DNA from: Aquarana catesbeiana
Lineage: Eukaryota; Chordata; Amphibia; Anura; Ranidae
DNA: 64,000 bases
Reading direction: 5' to 3'
Assembly (NCBI RefSeq): GCF_042186555.1
Contig: NC_133324.1
Location: 4,911,395-4,975,394, forward strand
Part shown: piece by piece, positions 1 to 11,345 of the stretch
Layout: every line of letters begins with the position of its first letter
Position numbering within the stretch: the stretch's first letter is position 1
Notes under the pieces: model-generated
Seen by the model: the letters and a program-made list of their open reading frames with translations, nothing else
Databases searched by the model: none
Told to the model about the DNA's origin: nothing
Made by a program: the position numbers and the translations under genes

Positions 1-600
1 CTGAGGAGGGTTCAGGTGAAGGTTGGTGATGAATTCCTGCCCCCCCTCCCCCCTCCCCTCCCTGCCCCCCCCTTTGTATAAACATTCGGCCCCTTGATCT
101 GGTTAAGTGTTAAAAACAGCTTGCAGCGGGTTCAGACAATGGGGGGGCTGAGGGGGGTCTCTATAGAGTCACATTCATTATCTACCTAATCAATTCTTAT
201 TCATGAGCCCCCAGGAATGGGGAGGGGGGGGGGGGTCTCAGATCAATCTTCATGAGCCAAGAATGCTGTACAACCCACAAACCATATGGTGCCCCCCCTC
301 CCCTCCCCCCCCCCATTCACATCTTCATTACTCCTAATTGAATTGTTGATAGAGACACGTGTGAGAATAGAAGGGGGGGGGGGGGGCCTCATGTATCACA
401 CAACCAATACTTGTATCAGAGGGGCCCCTGAGAGCCCGTCACAGGAGCGGAGACCGGGTGGGGGGGGGTCAAACCTCGGGGGGGCCCCCACTGACAATAT
501 GGAAAACCTGGGGACCCCAAAGCGTAATTTATTCCTCTTCACAGCCACCAAAATAACCCTACTTTCTCCTCTACAGCTTAGAAAAGATCTCAGCCATCAA
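1..600. other. Homopolymer-rich intergenic DNA, no gene seen
   Basis: This stretch has many runs of C or G, for example near 40-70, 221-236, 285-315 and 370-388. No repeat period, RNA gene or convincing coding signal is visible. The 108-codon open frame at 286-612 reads through the C and G runs as low-complexity Pro, Ser and Gly and resembles no protein I know. Confidence 0.6.
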
Positions 601-2340
601 ATAATCATATAAAAAAAAAAAACGTTACCAAAATAAAAATAAAAAAATAAATAAAAATAGTAAAACCATTGTTTAAAAAAAAAAAGAATAATATTACAAA
701 TAAAAATAATAATAAAAATAAAGAATAATACTACAATAAAAAAATAAAAAAGAATTCATAAATGGGACGAAGTTAAAAAAAAAAGTACATAAAGACTGCC
801 AAGCATAATATAAAAGAAAAAAAAAAGCAAAGGTTACAGATGAAAACACATAGGTAAATGCTTAGAAACAATTTAAGAAAATAAATAACACTATACAAAA
901 AAAAAAAAAAACTGGCAAGAATCAGAACAATGAATGAAAAAAAGAAAGCATAAGTTCTAAATGAAAAAAATGAAATGTTTAGAGGATATTTTAGAAATTA
1001 AAACAACACAACAATGAAACACAACTGCTAAGAATGAATAAAAGAAAAACAAAATCCAGTGACATGGATTGCTTGCAAAAAAAATAAAAAAAATAAAGAA
1101 CAATATTAAAATGAGAAAAAAAAAGGATCCATAAATGGTTAGAGAAGTTGTTAAAAAAAAATAAAAATAACTATAAAAAGAAAACTGCCAAGAAGCATAA
1201 CAATAGGGAAAAGCAAAACTTCTAAATAATAAAAAAAAAAACATGTTTAGAGGATATTTTAGAAATTAAAATAACACAACAGTGAAAACCAACTGCTAAG
1301 AATGAATAAAAGAAGAGAAAAACAAAAAACATTTACACCCATTCTTTGCAAAAAGAATCAAAGAAAGAAATAAAGAACAATATTAAAAAGAGAAAAAAAA
1401 AAGTATTCATAAATGTTTAGAGAAATTGTTAAGAAAAAGAAAAATAACTATTAAAAAAAAAACCGCCAAGAATCAGAACAATAAAGGAAGGCATAAGTTC
1501 TAGATAAAAAAAAAAATATGTTTAGAGGATATGTTAGAAATTTAAACAACACAACAGTGAAAAAAAAAACTGCCAAGAATCAGAACAATAAGGAAAAGCA
1601 CAGGCTCTAAATAAAAATAAAAAATGTTTAGAGGATATTTTAGAAATTAAAATAATGCATCAGTGAAAAACAACTCCCAAGAATAAATAAAAGAAAAGAA
1701 AAACAAAATCCAGTGACACCCATTGTTTGCAAAAAAATAGAAATAAATAAAGAACAATCTAAAATGAGAAAAAAAAGTATTCGTAAATGGTTAGAAAAGT
1801 TGTTAAAAAAAAAAAAAAAAATAGCTATAAAAAGAAAACTGCCAAGAATCAGAACAATAAAGGAAAGCATAGGTTCTAAATGAAAAAAAATAGATGTTTA
1901 GAGAATATTTTTTTAAATCAAAATAACACAACAGTGAAAACTGCTTAAAATGGACAAAATACAATTTTAAACAATCCAGCAACACCTATTGTTTGCAGAA
2001 AAAAGAAAAAAAAAAAAGAAATAATAATATTAAAATTAGAAAAAAAAATCATAAATGTCTAGAGAAGTTATTAAAAATTAAAATTTATATTAAAAAATGA
2101 AGAAGAAAAAAAAACAAAGGTTACAAAGTAATTCAATGCTTAGGGAAGAGTTTAGAAGATAATGAACGCAATATGTACAAAAACTGCCAAGAATTATTAT
2201 TATTATTATTATTAAGAATGAGAACAATAGAAGAAAAAAAATATTTAGAGAATATTTTAGAAACTAAAATTACATAACAGTGAAAAACTGCTGCTAAGAA
2301 TGGATAAAATTCAAGAAACAAAAAAAAATCCATGTCTTCT
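601..2340. repeat. A-rich tandem repeat, period about 270 bp, diverged
   Basis: The plus strand is dominated by A runs. A recurring landmark, CTGCCAAGAATCAGAACAAT, is followed by TTTAGAGGATATTTTAGAAA and then an AAATCCAGTGACACCCATTG block. It recurs near 911, 1184, 1462, 1568, 1836 and 2183, giving spacings of roughly 270 bp plus one partial unit of about 106 bp. Copies differ by many substitutions and A-run length changes, so the array is old. The short minus-strand open frames here are Phe/Leu/Ile-rich translations of T runs and are not genes. A short ATT run lies at about 2195-2215. Confidence 0.75.
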
Positions 2341-4120
2341 ATTGTTTCTCAAATAAAAACGGAAATTATAAATGCTTACATAGGATGTTGAATTTTTCAG
2401 TTGAATAATGGGAAACATGAAAAGGAAGTGCGATCGTTTCACTCATTTTTACAAATTGGTCCCTGAGATTTGCCTGGAAAAAAAAAAATATTTTGGAAAA
2501 ATACCCCCCCCCCACTATTTTGGGCAAACAGAAGATTATTATTATTAATTATTATCATATTATTCTGGAATATTGAAACATTGTACATCTGTGCCCTACA
2601 CAATTGCACCTTGTAGACCATCTTCCCATAATGGGGGCATTTTATATAAGTTATGAGGGGAGATCGTCCCGACATAGAAACCCCCTCCCCCCCCCCAGCC
2701 TTCCCCTCTACTGCTCATCAGAAATGTGTATATGGTTTAATTTAATATCCAATATATAATTTAACCTTTATTATTTATATTTTTTTTAATTGCTTGAAGG
2801 GTTAAATATTTTTTAAATGTAATGTCCAAATATAACTTAACCTTTATTATTTCTATTTATTAATTGCTTAGGGATGAACATTTTTATTTTCTCTATTTTT
2901 TGTTTCCTATAAAACTATTTTAGGAAGACAATTCCTTTTTATGGTCAGTACTTTTTATTTTCTTAATTTTTATCCGAGCTGCAGAACCAAACCAAATATT
3001 TTATTTTTTTTTCCCTTGGCCACCGGTGAAAATAGTAAAAAAGAAATCTTAATTTTTTTTTTTTAAAGTTTTATTTTTTATTTTTTTTATATAGCACAAA
3101 AAAAAAAATAAGTTCTGTCTTTAAAAATTGGAAAATAATTTCTCCAAAATGTTATGCATGAAAATGATCTCTACGAGGAGAAGTAGCAGAGGGGGGAATA
3201 AATCTTATGGGAAAGGGAGAGAAATATCAGTGGGTGAAATAAATTCGGGTGGCTTGCGGTAATCTTACCGAGCCGAATGCAGCGGATTGGTGTCTGTGAC
3301 ACATTAGTTTATGTCAAAAATAATAATATCCAGAAAATGTCCGGGTCACGGTCCCTGGTGTTTCTTACAACGGTATTTCTATAGATTCTACTCCCGTCTA
3401 CCAGGCAGTGCAGTCAGCACCCAGTCAGTAAGCCAGATGGAGAGCGGCATTGATGACCTGAGTTGAAGAACGGTAAAGTAGAATCACCGTGTGACACCAC
3501 TCAGGCAGGAGGTGGACATCACACCCGTAATATCAAATTATGGGCACCCCCTGGGCACAGGTAACTCTGCATGTCCATGGAGATAGTTCTATAAAACACA
3601 CAATAATCTTATAAATCTAGCTGTTCCCAATCAGGTCTAGAAAATACTAAAGAGCCAACAGCCCCCCCCCCCCCCCCCCCTCCTGCTGGCCCTATTTATG
3701 TCGGTAAATGGCCCCCATAAGGATTTGTGTTGGAAGGCACAGGCTGATAGTCAGGGACGGTCCCGAATTGTAACTGTTTGAGGAAATGTCTACTTTCCAA
3801 ATTTAGACATTCTCATTGTGACATCGGGAACCCCCCCGGCCTGAATGAGTCACCACAAACAACTGGTCCATGCAGTGCGGCCATTCTACGTCTCAGGCAA
3901 CTCCGGTACAGAGGAAGTTGAGAAGCTACCAGAGCTCATCATTTGTTCCATCAAAGATCTCTATACCGTACAAGGGGTTATCTACCAACGACCCCTCATA
4001 TCTGATCTAGAAACTTCAGTGAGATGGTGATGAGATCAGGAGATATTGCCGGTGTCCTTGCTGTTATCACGATGTTAATCAATGGCAATTGGAACCTTTG
4101 GATGTGCAGCCATCTCTTTT
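2341..4120. other. Non-repetitive intergenic DNA, AT-rich then balanced
   Basis: The part from 2341 to about 3150 is AT-rich with short homopolymers. From 3150 to 3640 the base composition is balanced and complex, so this is the best candidate here for a conserved non-coding block downstream of the Lbx exon, but nothing in the sequence proves that. A small hairpin, CGGTAA-TC-TTACCG, sits near 3258-3271. A run of about 20 C lies at 3661-3680. The 61-codon frame at 3845-4030 has no recognisable features. No gene was found. Confidence 0.5.
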
Positions 4121-4125
4121 TTTAG

Positions 4126-5580
4126 TTCAAGAAAAATACCCGACCACAAGGCGGACCTGATGAAACAAATCAGAGCTAAAAATATATCTGACCGCAGGTG
4201 GACCTAATAATACGAGGTCTAGAAGTATATCTGACCAAAGTTGGACCTCATAAAACCCTCATGAGATCTAGAAATATATCTGACCACAGCTGGACCTAAT
4301 AATATGAGATCTAGAAGTATATCTGACCACAGGTGGACCTGATAATATGAAATCTAGAAACATATCTGACCACAAGAGGACCTGATAAAATTCTTATGAG
4401 ATCTGGAAACATATCTGACCACAGCTGGAACTAATAAAACACTTATGAGATCTAGAAGTATATCTGACCACAGCTGGATCTGATAAAACACGTATGAGAT
4501 CTAGAAATAAATCCGACCACAGCTGGATCTGATAAAGCATGAGATCTAGAGATATACCTGACCACAAGTGGACCTCATAAAACCCTTATGAGATTTAGAA
4601 ATATATCTGACCACAGTTGGACCTGGTAAAAAACATACGATCTAGAAATATATCTGACCAGAGGTGGACCTAATAATATGAGATCTAGAAGTATATCTGA
4701 CCACAAGTAGACATGATAATATGAGATGTATAAATATATCTGACCACAGATGGACCTGGTAAACCCCTTATGAGATCTGGAAATGTATCTAACCACAGGT
4801 GGACCTAATAATCTGAGATATAGAAGTATATCTGACCACAGGTGGACCTAATAATATGAGATCTAGAAGTATATCTGACCACAGGTGGAACTGATAATAT
4901 GAGATCTAGAAGTATATCTGACCACAGGTGGAACTGATAATATGAGATCTAGAAATATATCTGACCACAGGTGGACCTGATAAAACCCTTATGAGATCTA
5001 GAAATATATCTGATCACAGCTACACCTGATAAAACCCATATGAGATCTAGAAATATAGCTGACCACAGTTGGACCTTGTAAAACCCTTTTGAGATCTAGA
5101 AATATATATGACCACAGCTGGACCTTGTAAAACCATTGTGAGAGCTAGAAATATATCTGACCACAGTTGGACCTTGTAAAACCATTTTGAGATCTTGAAG
5201 CATATCTGACCACAGGTGGACCTGATAATATGAGATCTAGAAATATATCTGACCACAGATGGACCTGATATAACCCTTATGAGATCTAAAAATATATCTG
5301 ACCACAGCTGGAGCTGATAAAACCCTAATGAGATCTAGAAATATATCTGACCACAGTTGGACCCGATAAAACCTTTATTATATTCAGAAATATATCTGAT
5401 CACAGTTGGACCTTATAAAACACTTATGAGATCTAGAAGTATATCTGACCACAGGTGGACCTGATATAACCCTAATGAGATCTAGAAATATATCTGACCA
5501 CAGCTGGATCTGATAAAACCCTTAAGAGATCTAGCAATATATCTGACCACAGCTAGGCCTGTTAAAACCATTAGAGGAGG
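4126..5580. repeat. 43/49-bp minisatellite containing AGATCTAGA
   Basis: Roughly 30 units built on ATATCTGACCACAGGTGGAC followed by CTGATAATATGAGATCTAGA. Two length classes alternate: about 43 bp (TGATAATATGAG) and about 49 bp (TGATAAAACCCTTATGAG). Most units carry AGATCTAGA, with overlapping BglII and XbaI-like sites. Units differ by point changes. The minus-strand open frames in this interval are the repeat read in one frame. Confidence 0.9.
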
Positions 5581-5949
5581 GTCAGACCTTACCATCTATC
5601 CTGCACCGTACCAATGAGGGAGGCTTGGAAGCCAATAATATTACCAAATACGGCCATGAAAGGAAGGCGGCTCAGAAGATGAAAATGGCGGTAATCCCCA
5701 CATTGATAATGAGCAACAATGTACACCATCCCCCCACCACCACCTCCCCAGCTTGGATCTGGAGGCTCCAGTCACTACACACAGTTGAGTATGAAAACAT
5801 TGATAATTTATTGAATGATCACAGACCATGTATATTGGCGGACTACGAGTCCTGGATTGTGTCCTCGTCACAGTTCAGAAAACTCTGCATCCATTATAGA
5901 ATTCTCTCTATCACCTCTGGAATGGATGACCCATCCACTGACCAGCAGC
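5581..5949. other. Spacer between two arrays, no gene seen
   Basis: Complex sequence without an internal period. A plus-strand open frame of 167 codons starts at 5625 and runs into the following array. Its translation has no motif I recognise and its second half is repeat sequence, so I do not call it a gene. Confidence 0.5.
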
Positions 5950-6780
5950 TAAGGTGCAGTCCCTGTACTCCGGTCTTGGATCCTTGTCCACGAATCCCCA
6001 ACCTTGAACCCCTGTCCACTGAGCCTCCATTTCTGGATTGCTGTTCCTGGACTTCCGTCCATTGGGCCTCAACCTCCGGATTGCTGTTCCTGACCTTCTG
6101 TCTATTCAACTCCTTGTCCCATTCCTGAATCTCTGTCTTTAGATTCTGTCCCCTATTCTGGATTCCTGTCCATGTATTCCCTGCCTGAACCCCTGACCAT
6201 TGAGCTTCAATCCCTGGACTGCTGTTCCTGGACTCCTGTCAATTGAGCTCATCATCCCATCCCTGGATCTCTGTCTTTGGATACTGTCCCAATCCCTTTT
6301 CTGGATCCTTGTCCATGTACCCCTACCCTGAACACTTGTGCATTGAGCCTCCATCTCTGGATTGCTGTTCCTGGACTTCTGTCCATTGAGCTCCTTGCTC
6401 CATCTCTGAATCTTGTTTGGATTTGATCCCAATCAATTTTCTGGAACCCTGTCCATGTAACCCCATCCTGAACCCCTGTCCACTGAGCCTTCACCCCTGG
6501 ACTGCTGTTCTGGACTTCTGTTGGTTGAGCTCCTCATCTTATCTCTGGATCTCTGTCTTTGGATACTGTCCTAACCCCTTTTCTGGATCCCTGTCCCTGG
6601 CCTGAACCCTTGTCTATTGAGCCTCCATCCCTGGAGTGCTGTTCCTGGACTACTGTCCGCTGAACTCCTCATCCCATCCCTGGATGTCTGCCTTTGAATT
6701 CTGTCCCAATACCTGGACCCCCTTTGCTGGATTCCTATCTATGGATCATTCTGTTTCTGGACCCCCATCCCTGGCAGGTG
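5950..6780. repeat. About 140-bp tandem repeat, roughly six diverged copies
   Basis: The landmark TTGCTGTTCCTGGACTTCTG recurs near 6038, 6081, 6218, 6362, 6501 and 6639. Spacings are about 137-144 bp apart from one short 43-bp step. Each unit also has a CTGGATCCCTGTCCATG-like segment, a CCATTGAGCCTCCATC segment and a TCTTTGGATACTGTCCC segment. Overlapping open frames on both strands are shadows of the repeat. Confidence 0.85.
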
Positions 6781-6834
6781 TATAACTTGACTGATGTATG
6801 AAAATAACCAGCGCTGGAGTCCTGAGTTTAAAAT

Positions 6835-7250
6835 CTGGGCTCTACCTGCATGGGTTTTTCCTCATTATTCCTGAGGGGAGATTTATGCTCTGTGTGATAA
6901 TACGAGTGTCTTGAGGAAGGAAAAGAAGTCCCAAGAGCCTCGCATAACACAAAACCCTCATGAAAAGAGTGGGAGCAGGCTTGTCCTATACTCCCTCCAG
7001 GCCTCACTCCCAACATCTTTCACCTCACCCATGGAGCTTAGTCATGGGATAGGGTGAAATATGTTGGGGTGTGGCCTGGGTAGAGTCTAGGCTGAGACTG
7101 CTTCCACTCTTTAAATGAGGGTTTTGTGTGATGTCCTGGGACTTATTTTCCTTATTCCTTGACTCCTATGGAGCTGAGACAAGCTCTTTCCCTGCCTGCA
7201 CCCCCAGAGGTTGTCAGCATATAAGGACCTACTAGAGCCTGAAGCGCCAC
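6835..7250. repeat. Long imperfect inverted repeat (foldback element), centre near 7037
   Basis: Sequence left of about 7032 pairs with sequence right of about 7043. Matched pairs include CAGGCCTCACTCCCAACAT (left) with the complement of ATGTTGGGGTGTGGCCTGG (right), CACAAAACCCTCATGAAAAG with the complement of CTTTAAATGAGGGTTTTGTG, and AAGAAGTCCCAAGAG with the complement of a block near 7132-7146. Mismatches and small gaps are frequent. Arms are at least 125 bp and may reach 200 bp. This fits an old non-autonomous DNA transposon; no transposase is present. Confidence 0.65.
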
Positions 7251-8009
7251 CCTTAATTTCTTTATTATGGGGTCACAGCGAGTACGAATGTCTGGGGCAT
7301 TCCATTTTAAGCTCCTCAGGGGTGGGACTTTTATTTTATTTCTACCAATTAAGCTCCAGCAGAACACCTCCACCTCTACTGTAATGTGATCATGGAGCAA
7401 ATGACCACAGGAGGAGGACTTACAGTGCCAGCATACAAGTTATCTTTGAGTCCTGTATGCAGGAACTTTAAGTCACGTGACACACTACCATACCCAACCA
7501 TATAAAAGAGGGTCTGCATAACACCCTTGAAACTCTGGTGTTTCTACTGACATAGGGCTGCAGGTAACAGCCATCTTGGAAGTTCAGTTGAGTCCCCTTT
7601 AGATCTAAAGATCAAACAGATAACTAAGCCCACCAGGTTTTACCCATTATACTTGGCCATGCTGGACACCCAAGATTTATACCAGGACCACATTACTGGT
7701 GAAAGAAGATTCTTTCCTATTCTGTATATTTGTGCGCTGCACAGTAGTACTTATTTAGTTTTGTATGCTGAGTGTATTTAATCTTCTATCTGGGTGTAAT
7801 TCTCAGTACTTGTGATGCCCCTGTTCAACATGAATTGTCCATGGACTAGGAACATACAGGTGTACCCATTGGTCGTTAATATTAATTGATGGGTGATTGT
7901 GTTTCTTGCCAGGTTACTGATGGGACTGCACCTTAGCCCGTCCCCCCAACAGAAGATCCAGAAGAACAATGCTGTCCCATATCATGAGTTCCTCCAGCCT
8001 GTTGCCCCC
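7251..8009. other. Region 3' of the Lbx exon; contains its 3' UTR and a promoter-like segment
   Basis: The Lbx gene runs leftward, so its 3' UTR should begin just below 8010. Candidate polyadenylation hexamers on the minus strand (AATAAA, seen as TTTATT on the plus strand) lie at 7330-7340 and 7261-7266, about 670-750 bases beyond the stop codon. They are unproven. No second gene was recognised. A TATA-like box in the opposite direction is listed separately. Confidence 0.35.
7472..7510 (+). promoter_or_regulatory. Promoter-like E-box plus TATA box
   Basis: CACGTG, within GTCACGTGAC, lies at about 7474-7479. It is followed about 25 bases later by TATAAAAGAG starting near 7501. The spacing and order resemble a polymerase II core promoter or the U3 region of a retroelement LTR on the plus strand. 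I could not find matching TG...CA boundaries, a target duplication or a downstream coding region, so the assignment is weak. Confidence 0.25.
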
Positions 8010-8464
8010 CTAAACGTCCACCTCAATTTCTTCTTCTTCTGAGAACTCATCAGCTGTGCGCTCCATGGAGGAACACCGAGGCGAATGGAGGTAAAGTCCT
8101 TGTGAAGTTGGGGAACACCCTCTTCCTATGGCTTCATCGTCCTCTTCTCCCACTCCAACCTCCGGCATGGAGACCAGTTTCTCCAGAGCATGTGGTGGAA
8201 TCTTCTTAAGGGACTCTACATCAGCCTTCATCTCCTCCAGGTCCCTTTTTAGCTTGGCCCGTCTGTTCTGAAACCAGGTTATCACCTGGGCATTGCTAAG
8301 TCCCAGCTGCTGGGCAATGTGGTCCCGGTCTGCGGGCGACAGGTATTTCTGGTAGAGAAAACGCTTCTCCAGTTCATAGATCTGATGGTTGGTGAAGGCT
8401 GTCCGGGATTTGCGTCTCTTCTTAGAAGTTGGCCGGTGTCCAAACGAGCTGAGCGGGTCACGGC
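8010..8464 (-). CDS. lbx2: Ladybird-type homeobox protein (Lbx), terminal exon; probably Lbx2
   Basis: Lbx proteins are nuclear transcription factors that bind DNA through a homeodomain; in vertebrates they act in migrating muscle precursors and dorsal spinal cord neurons. This exon has a complete 60-residue homeodomain (about 8417-8238) starting RRKSRTAF. It shows F8, L16, F20, W48, F49, Q50, N51 and R53, plus the T47 typical of the Lbx/Tlx group. The block HQIYELEKRFLYQKYLSP and the following KLKRDLEEMKADVES are diagnostic of Lbx. The tail is acidic (EEEEIEVDV) before a stop at 8010-8012. I start the exon after an AG acceptor at 8466-8465, because the GRD peptide at this point matches the Lbx exon 2 start, as I recall it, and gives a phase-1 junction. 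The frame upstream, Ser/Pro repeats to 8609, is intron. The region after the homeodomain lacks the Gly/Ala-rich stretch of mammalian Lbx1 and reads SLKKIPPHALEKL, which points to Lbx2 from memory; Lbx1 is not excluded. Exon 1 was not found. Confidence 0.9.
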
Positions 8465-8500
8465 CTTTGAGTGTGAATGAAAGAGATGGTGATGACGATG
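8465..8500 (-). promoter_or_regulatory. Splice acceptor region of the Lbx intron
   Basis: Read on the minus strand, the bases before the exon are CATCTCTTTCATTCACACTC followed by AAAG, with the AG at 8466-8465. The pyrimidine tract is short and interrupted. It is immediately preceded by a trinucleotide microsatellite. The acceptor position is inferred from the protein junction of the Lbx family and was not shown directly. Confidence 0.6.
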
Positions 8501-8551
8501 GAGGTGATGATGATGGAGGTGATGATGATGGAGGAGATGATGATGATGATG
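8485..8551. repeat. ATC/TCC trinucleotide microsatellite in the Lbx intron
   Basis: On the plus strand this is GATGAT runs with GGA interruptions; on the minus strand it reads as CATCATCATCTCC-type repeats. It ends about 20 bases upstream of the exon acceptor. It is translated in the open frame as a Ser/Pro stretch, which is why that frame extends past the true exon. Confidence 0.9.
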
Positions 8552-8949
8552 GGGATATAATCAAATGATGAAGAAAAGAAAAAAGAGAACATTGTTTAGT
8601 AAAACTCAAATAACATTATTTCATAGAGAAGTAAATCAATGCATGTAAACGTAGCCAAAGTTATCAGTCATAAGTCCATGAATAAAATTTTAAAAAGTCA
8701 AATTTCAAATATCCTTCAGGAAAAGAGAATGTAACATCCGTATGATGAATGGGATACAACGTTTTCTATGTTTGGAATCCACGGATATAGTATTACCATC
8801 AATTGGGGTCCTTCAGAGGGGCTCTTCCTTCTAGGGAACAATTCCTATACAGTGTTGTATACTGCTAGCCGGACACTTTATAAAGCTTTCTCTTCTTTAG
8901 TTGCATGTTATATATTTCATAGAATCTAAACTTTTATCTAATATTGAAC
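8552..8949. other. Intronic or intergenic DNA, no feature seen
   Basis: AT-rich complex sequence with no period, no Lbx exon 1 signature on the minus strand and no RNA gene. It should be intron of the Lbx gene if exon 1 lies to the right. Confidence 0.5.
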
Positions 8950-9830
8950 ACCATCAACCACAAGGGAAGAGCCACGTAGAACACTATCAGTAACTGGAGA
9001 AGAATAACACAAAATGACATCAGCAACAGGTGGAGAGCCAATGGGACATCATAAACCACATGGAAAGAGCCAAAAAAGACTTTCATCCATCAAAGGGGAA
9101 TGCCACACAGAAAACCACCAAGCATAGGCAAAGACCCACACTGAATGCCACCAGCCACAGGGGAAGAGCCATATTGAATGCCATCAGCCACAGAAGAAGA
9201 GGAACATCATCAGCCACAAAGAGCCACACTGAATGCCACCAGCCACAGAGGAAGAGCCACACTGAATGCCACCAGCCACAAGGGAAGAGCCACACTGATC
9301 GCCACCAGCCACAGGGGAAGAGCCACACAGAATGCCATCAGCTATATTAGGAAAGCCACAAAGGGTGCCATCATCCACATTGGAATGGCCCAACAGAATA
9401 CCATCATCTACATTGGAATGGCCCTACAGAATACCATTAGCCACAATAGAGGAGGCCCCACAGAATACCATCAGCCACAAGAGAAGAGCCACGCAGACAT
9501 AATTGACCTTGCTGTAGAAGCCCCGCAGAACATCATCAGCCACACCAGAAACACTACACAGAATGTGGTCAGTCACAGGTGAAGAGACACAAAGAATGTC
9601 ACCAGAGGGGTAAAGCTGAACTGAATATTATCAGTAAGAGAGGTAAAACCACACAGCCATCGGTCACTGTGGAAAATCCTTATCCAATGTCACCAGACAC
9701 ATAGAACGCCATCAATCACACGAAGAGAGACCCACCGAATGTCCTCAACCACAGGGCAGAGCCACATGTAGACCTCTCAGCCACGAGGGAAAAGACATAG
9801 GGAACACCATCAGCCACAGGGGTAAAGAAA
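8950..9830. repeat. Minisatellite of about 33-36 bp (GCCATCAGCCACAGGGGAAG)
   Basis: About 25 units of AGCCACACTGAATGCC followed by ACCAGCCACAGGGGA. The centre (about 9130-9350) is best conserved at 33 bp per unit, and both edges are increasingly diverged and variable in length. Open frames on both strands in this interval are the 33-bp unit (11 codons) read in different frames, such as TLNATSHRGRA. Confidence 0.9.
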
Positions 9831-9954
9831 CAATAAATGGATTAAGTGATACGCAATTACCAAAAATGCCACAGAGAATTCATTTCAATATTTATCACCC
9901 ATCTATTTTGACCCAAGAACACCCCTGCAATACCTTTCTATAAATTCTCTGTTC

Positions 9955-10110
9955 CATCTCTGCACTCTCCTTCCACTCAAATATCTTACCATCCATCTAT
10001 TTATCCATTGCTCCATCCATCCTTCTATCCATGCATCCATCCCTTCATTGCTCCAGCACTCCATCCATCTACCCATCCATCCATTCATCCATCGCTCCAT
10101 CCATCCACCC
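9955..10110. repeat. CCAT tetranucleotide microsatellite
   Basis: Imperfect CATC/CCAT repeats with interruptions such as CTCCATC and TTCATCC. The minus strand reads as GGATGGATGG, giving a Trp/Met-rich open frame that is not a gene. Confidence 0.9.
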
Positions 10111-10555
10111 CAAAACAAGGATATCAAGTCCACTAACATGTATACATATCTGCACACTTTGTACGAATGAATAAACAACCTCTCATGCAATTATTTTTAT
10201 GAGATGACTTTTTGTTCTTCCACCTCTAGGCACTGGCCAGATCTGCCCTACAAGTCTGGGTCTGACCTCCCTCCATCTTGCTGGCTATTCGCTGCCCTCC
10301 TTCTACATATCTCAGAACTCTACCACCGGACACGTAGGAAACACAGTAAAGATGGCGGGCGAGATCCATCAAATGAGATCCAATCTGGAGATGTATAAAG
10401 TGCTTGACATGGATCTCATTCTGATAAATATTCTAATATGTGCCTATAATATCATTTAGGATTCTCATTTACATCCAAAAAAAAACCTCTGAAAATGCAG
10501 AAATTTCCTCTAAACTCTTTTTGCACAAACTCTAATCCCCCTATTAGTTCCCATG
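10111..10555. other. Spacer, no gene seen
   Basis: Complex sequence with no period. The short open frame at 10204-10398 has no recognisable motif. Confidence 0.5.
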
Positions 10556-11345
10556 GTGGGACAGTGAGGTGAAAAACCCCATATTTCCTTCCCCTCAATG
10601 GGAGAATGAGGCTAATAATGAGTTTCTTCTCTTGACTGCTCCCCATTCCCTTAACACCCCAAATTTACCTCCTCTCCATGGGAGAATGGGGCCATTACTG
10701 AGTGCCTTTCCTTGGCTGATCCTCATTCTCAAATTACCCCAAATTTCCCTCTCTCTATGGGAGGATAGGGCCATTAATGAGCGCCTTCCCTTGGCTGATC
10801 CAAATTATCTAATAACCCCAAATTTCCCTCCTCTCTATGGGAGAATGGGACCATTAATGAGTGCCTTCCCTTGGCTGATCTCCATTCCCTAAACACCCCA
10901 AATTTCCCTCTCACTATGGGAGAATGGGACCATTAATGAGTGCCTTCCCTTGGCTGATCCCAATTTCCTAAACACCCCAAATTTCCCTCTCACTATGGGA
11001 TAATGGTACCATTAATGAGTGCCTTCCCTTGGCTGATCCCAATTTCCTAAACACCCCAAATTTCCCTCCACTCTATGGGAGGATGGGGCCATTAATGAGT
11101 TCCTTCCCTTGGCTGATCCTCATTCTTGAATTGCCCCAAATTTCTCTAATTTCTATGGGAGAATGGGGTTATTAATGAGTTCCTTCCCTTGGCTGATCCT
11201 CATTCTCTAAACAGCCCAAATTTCCCTCCCCTCTATAGGAAATTGTAGCCATTAATGAGCACCTTCCTGTGGCTGATCCCCATTCTATTTCCCTTTCCTC
11301 TATGAGAGAATAGAGCCATTAATGAGCGCCATCCCTTGGCCGGTC
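10556..11345. repeat. 79-bp tandem repeat, about ten copies
   Basis: The landmark CTCTATGGGAGAATGGGGCC recurs near 10597, 10676, 10755, 10835, 10913, 10992, 11072, 11151, 11232 and 11300. It is followed by ATTAATGAGTGCCTTCCCTT, then GGCTGATCC and AACACCCCAAATTTCCCTC. Copies are roughly 85-95% alike by eye; the last copies are shortened. The open frame at 10569-10892 is four copies read through. Confidence 0.9.

Noticed and set aside
286..612. 108-codon plus-strand open frame
   Set aside because: Low-complexity Pro, Ser and Gly from C and G runs, with no known similarity.
5625..6128. 167-codon plus-strand open frame as a gene
   Set aside because: Half of it is the ~140-bp tandem repeat, the rest has no recognisable motif, and minus-strand frames overlap it.
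8465..8609. N-terminal extension of the Lbx protein starting at the ATG near 8609
   Set aside because: The translation is a Ser/Pro microsatellite with no Lbx similarity, and an acceptor AG lies exactly at the family's exon 2 junction.
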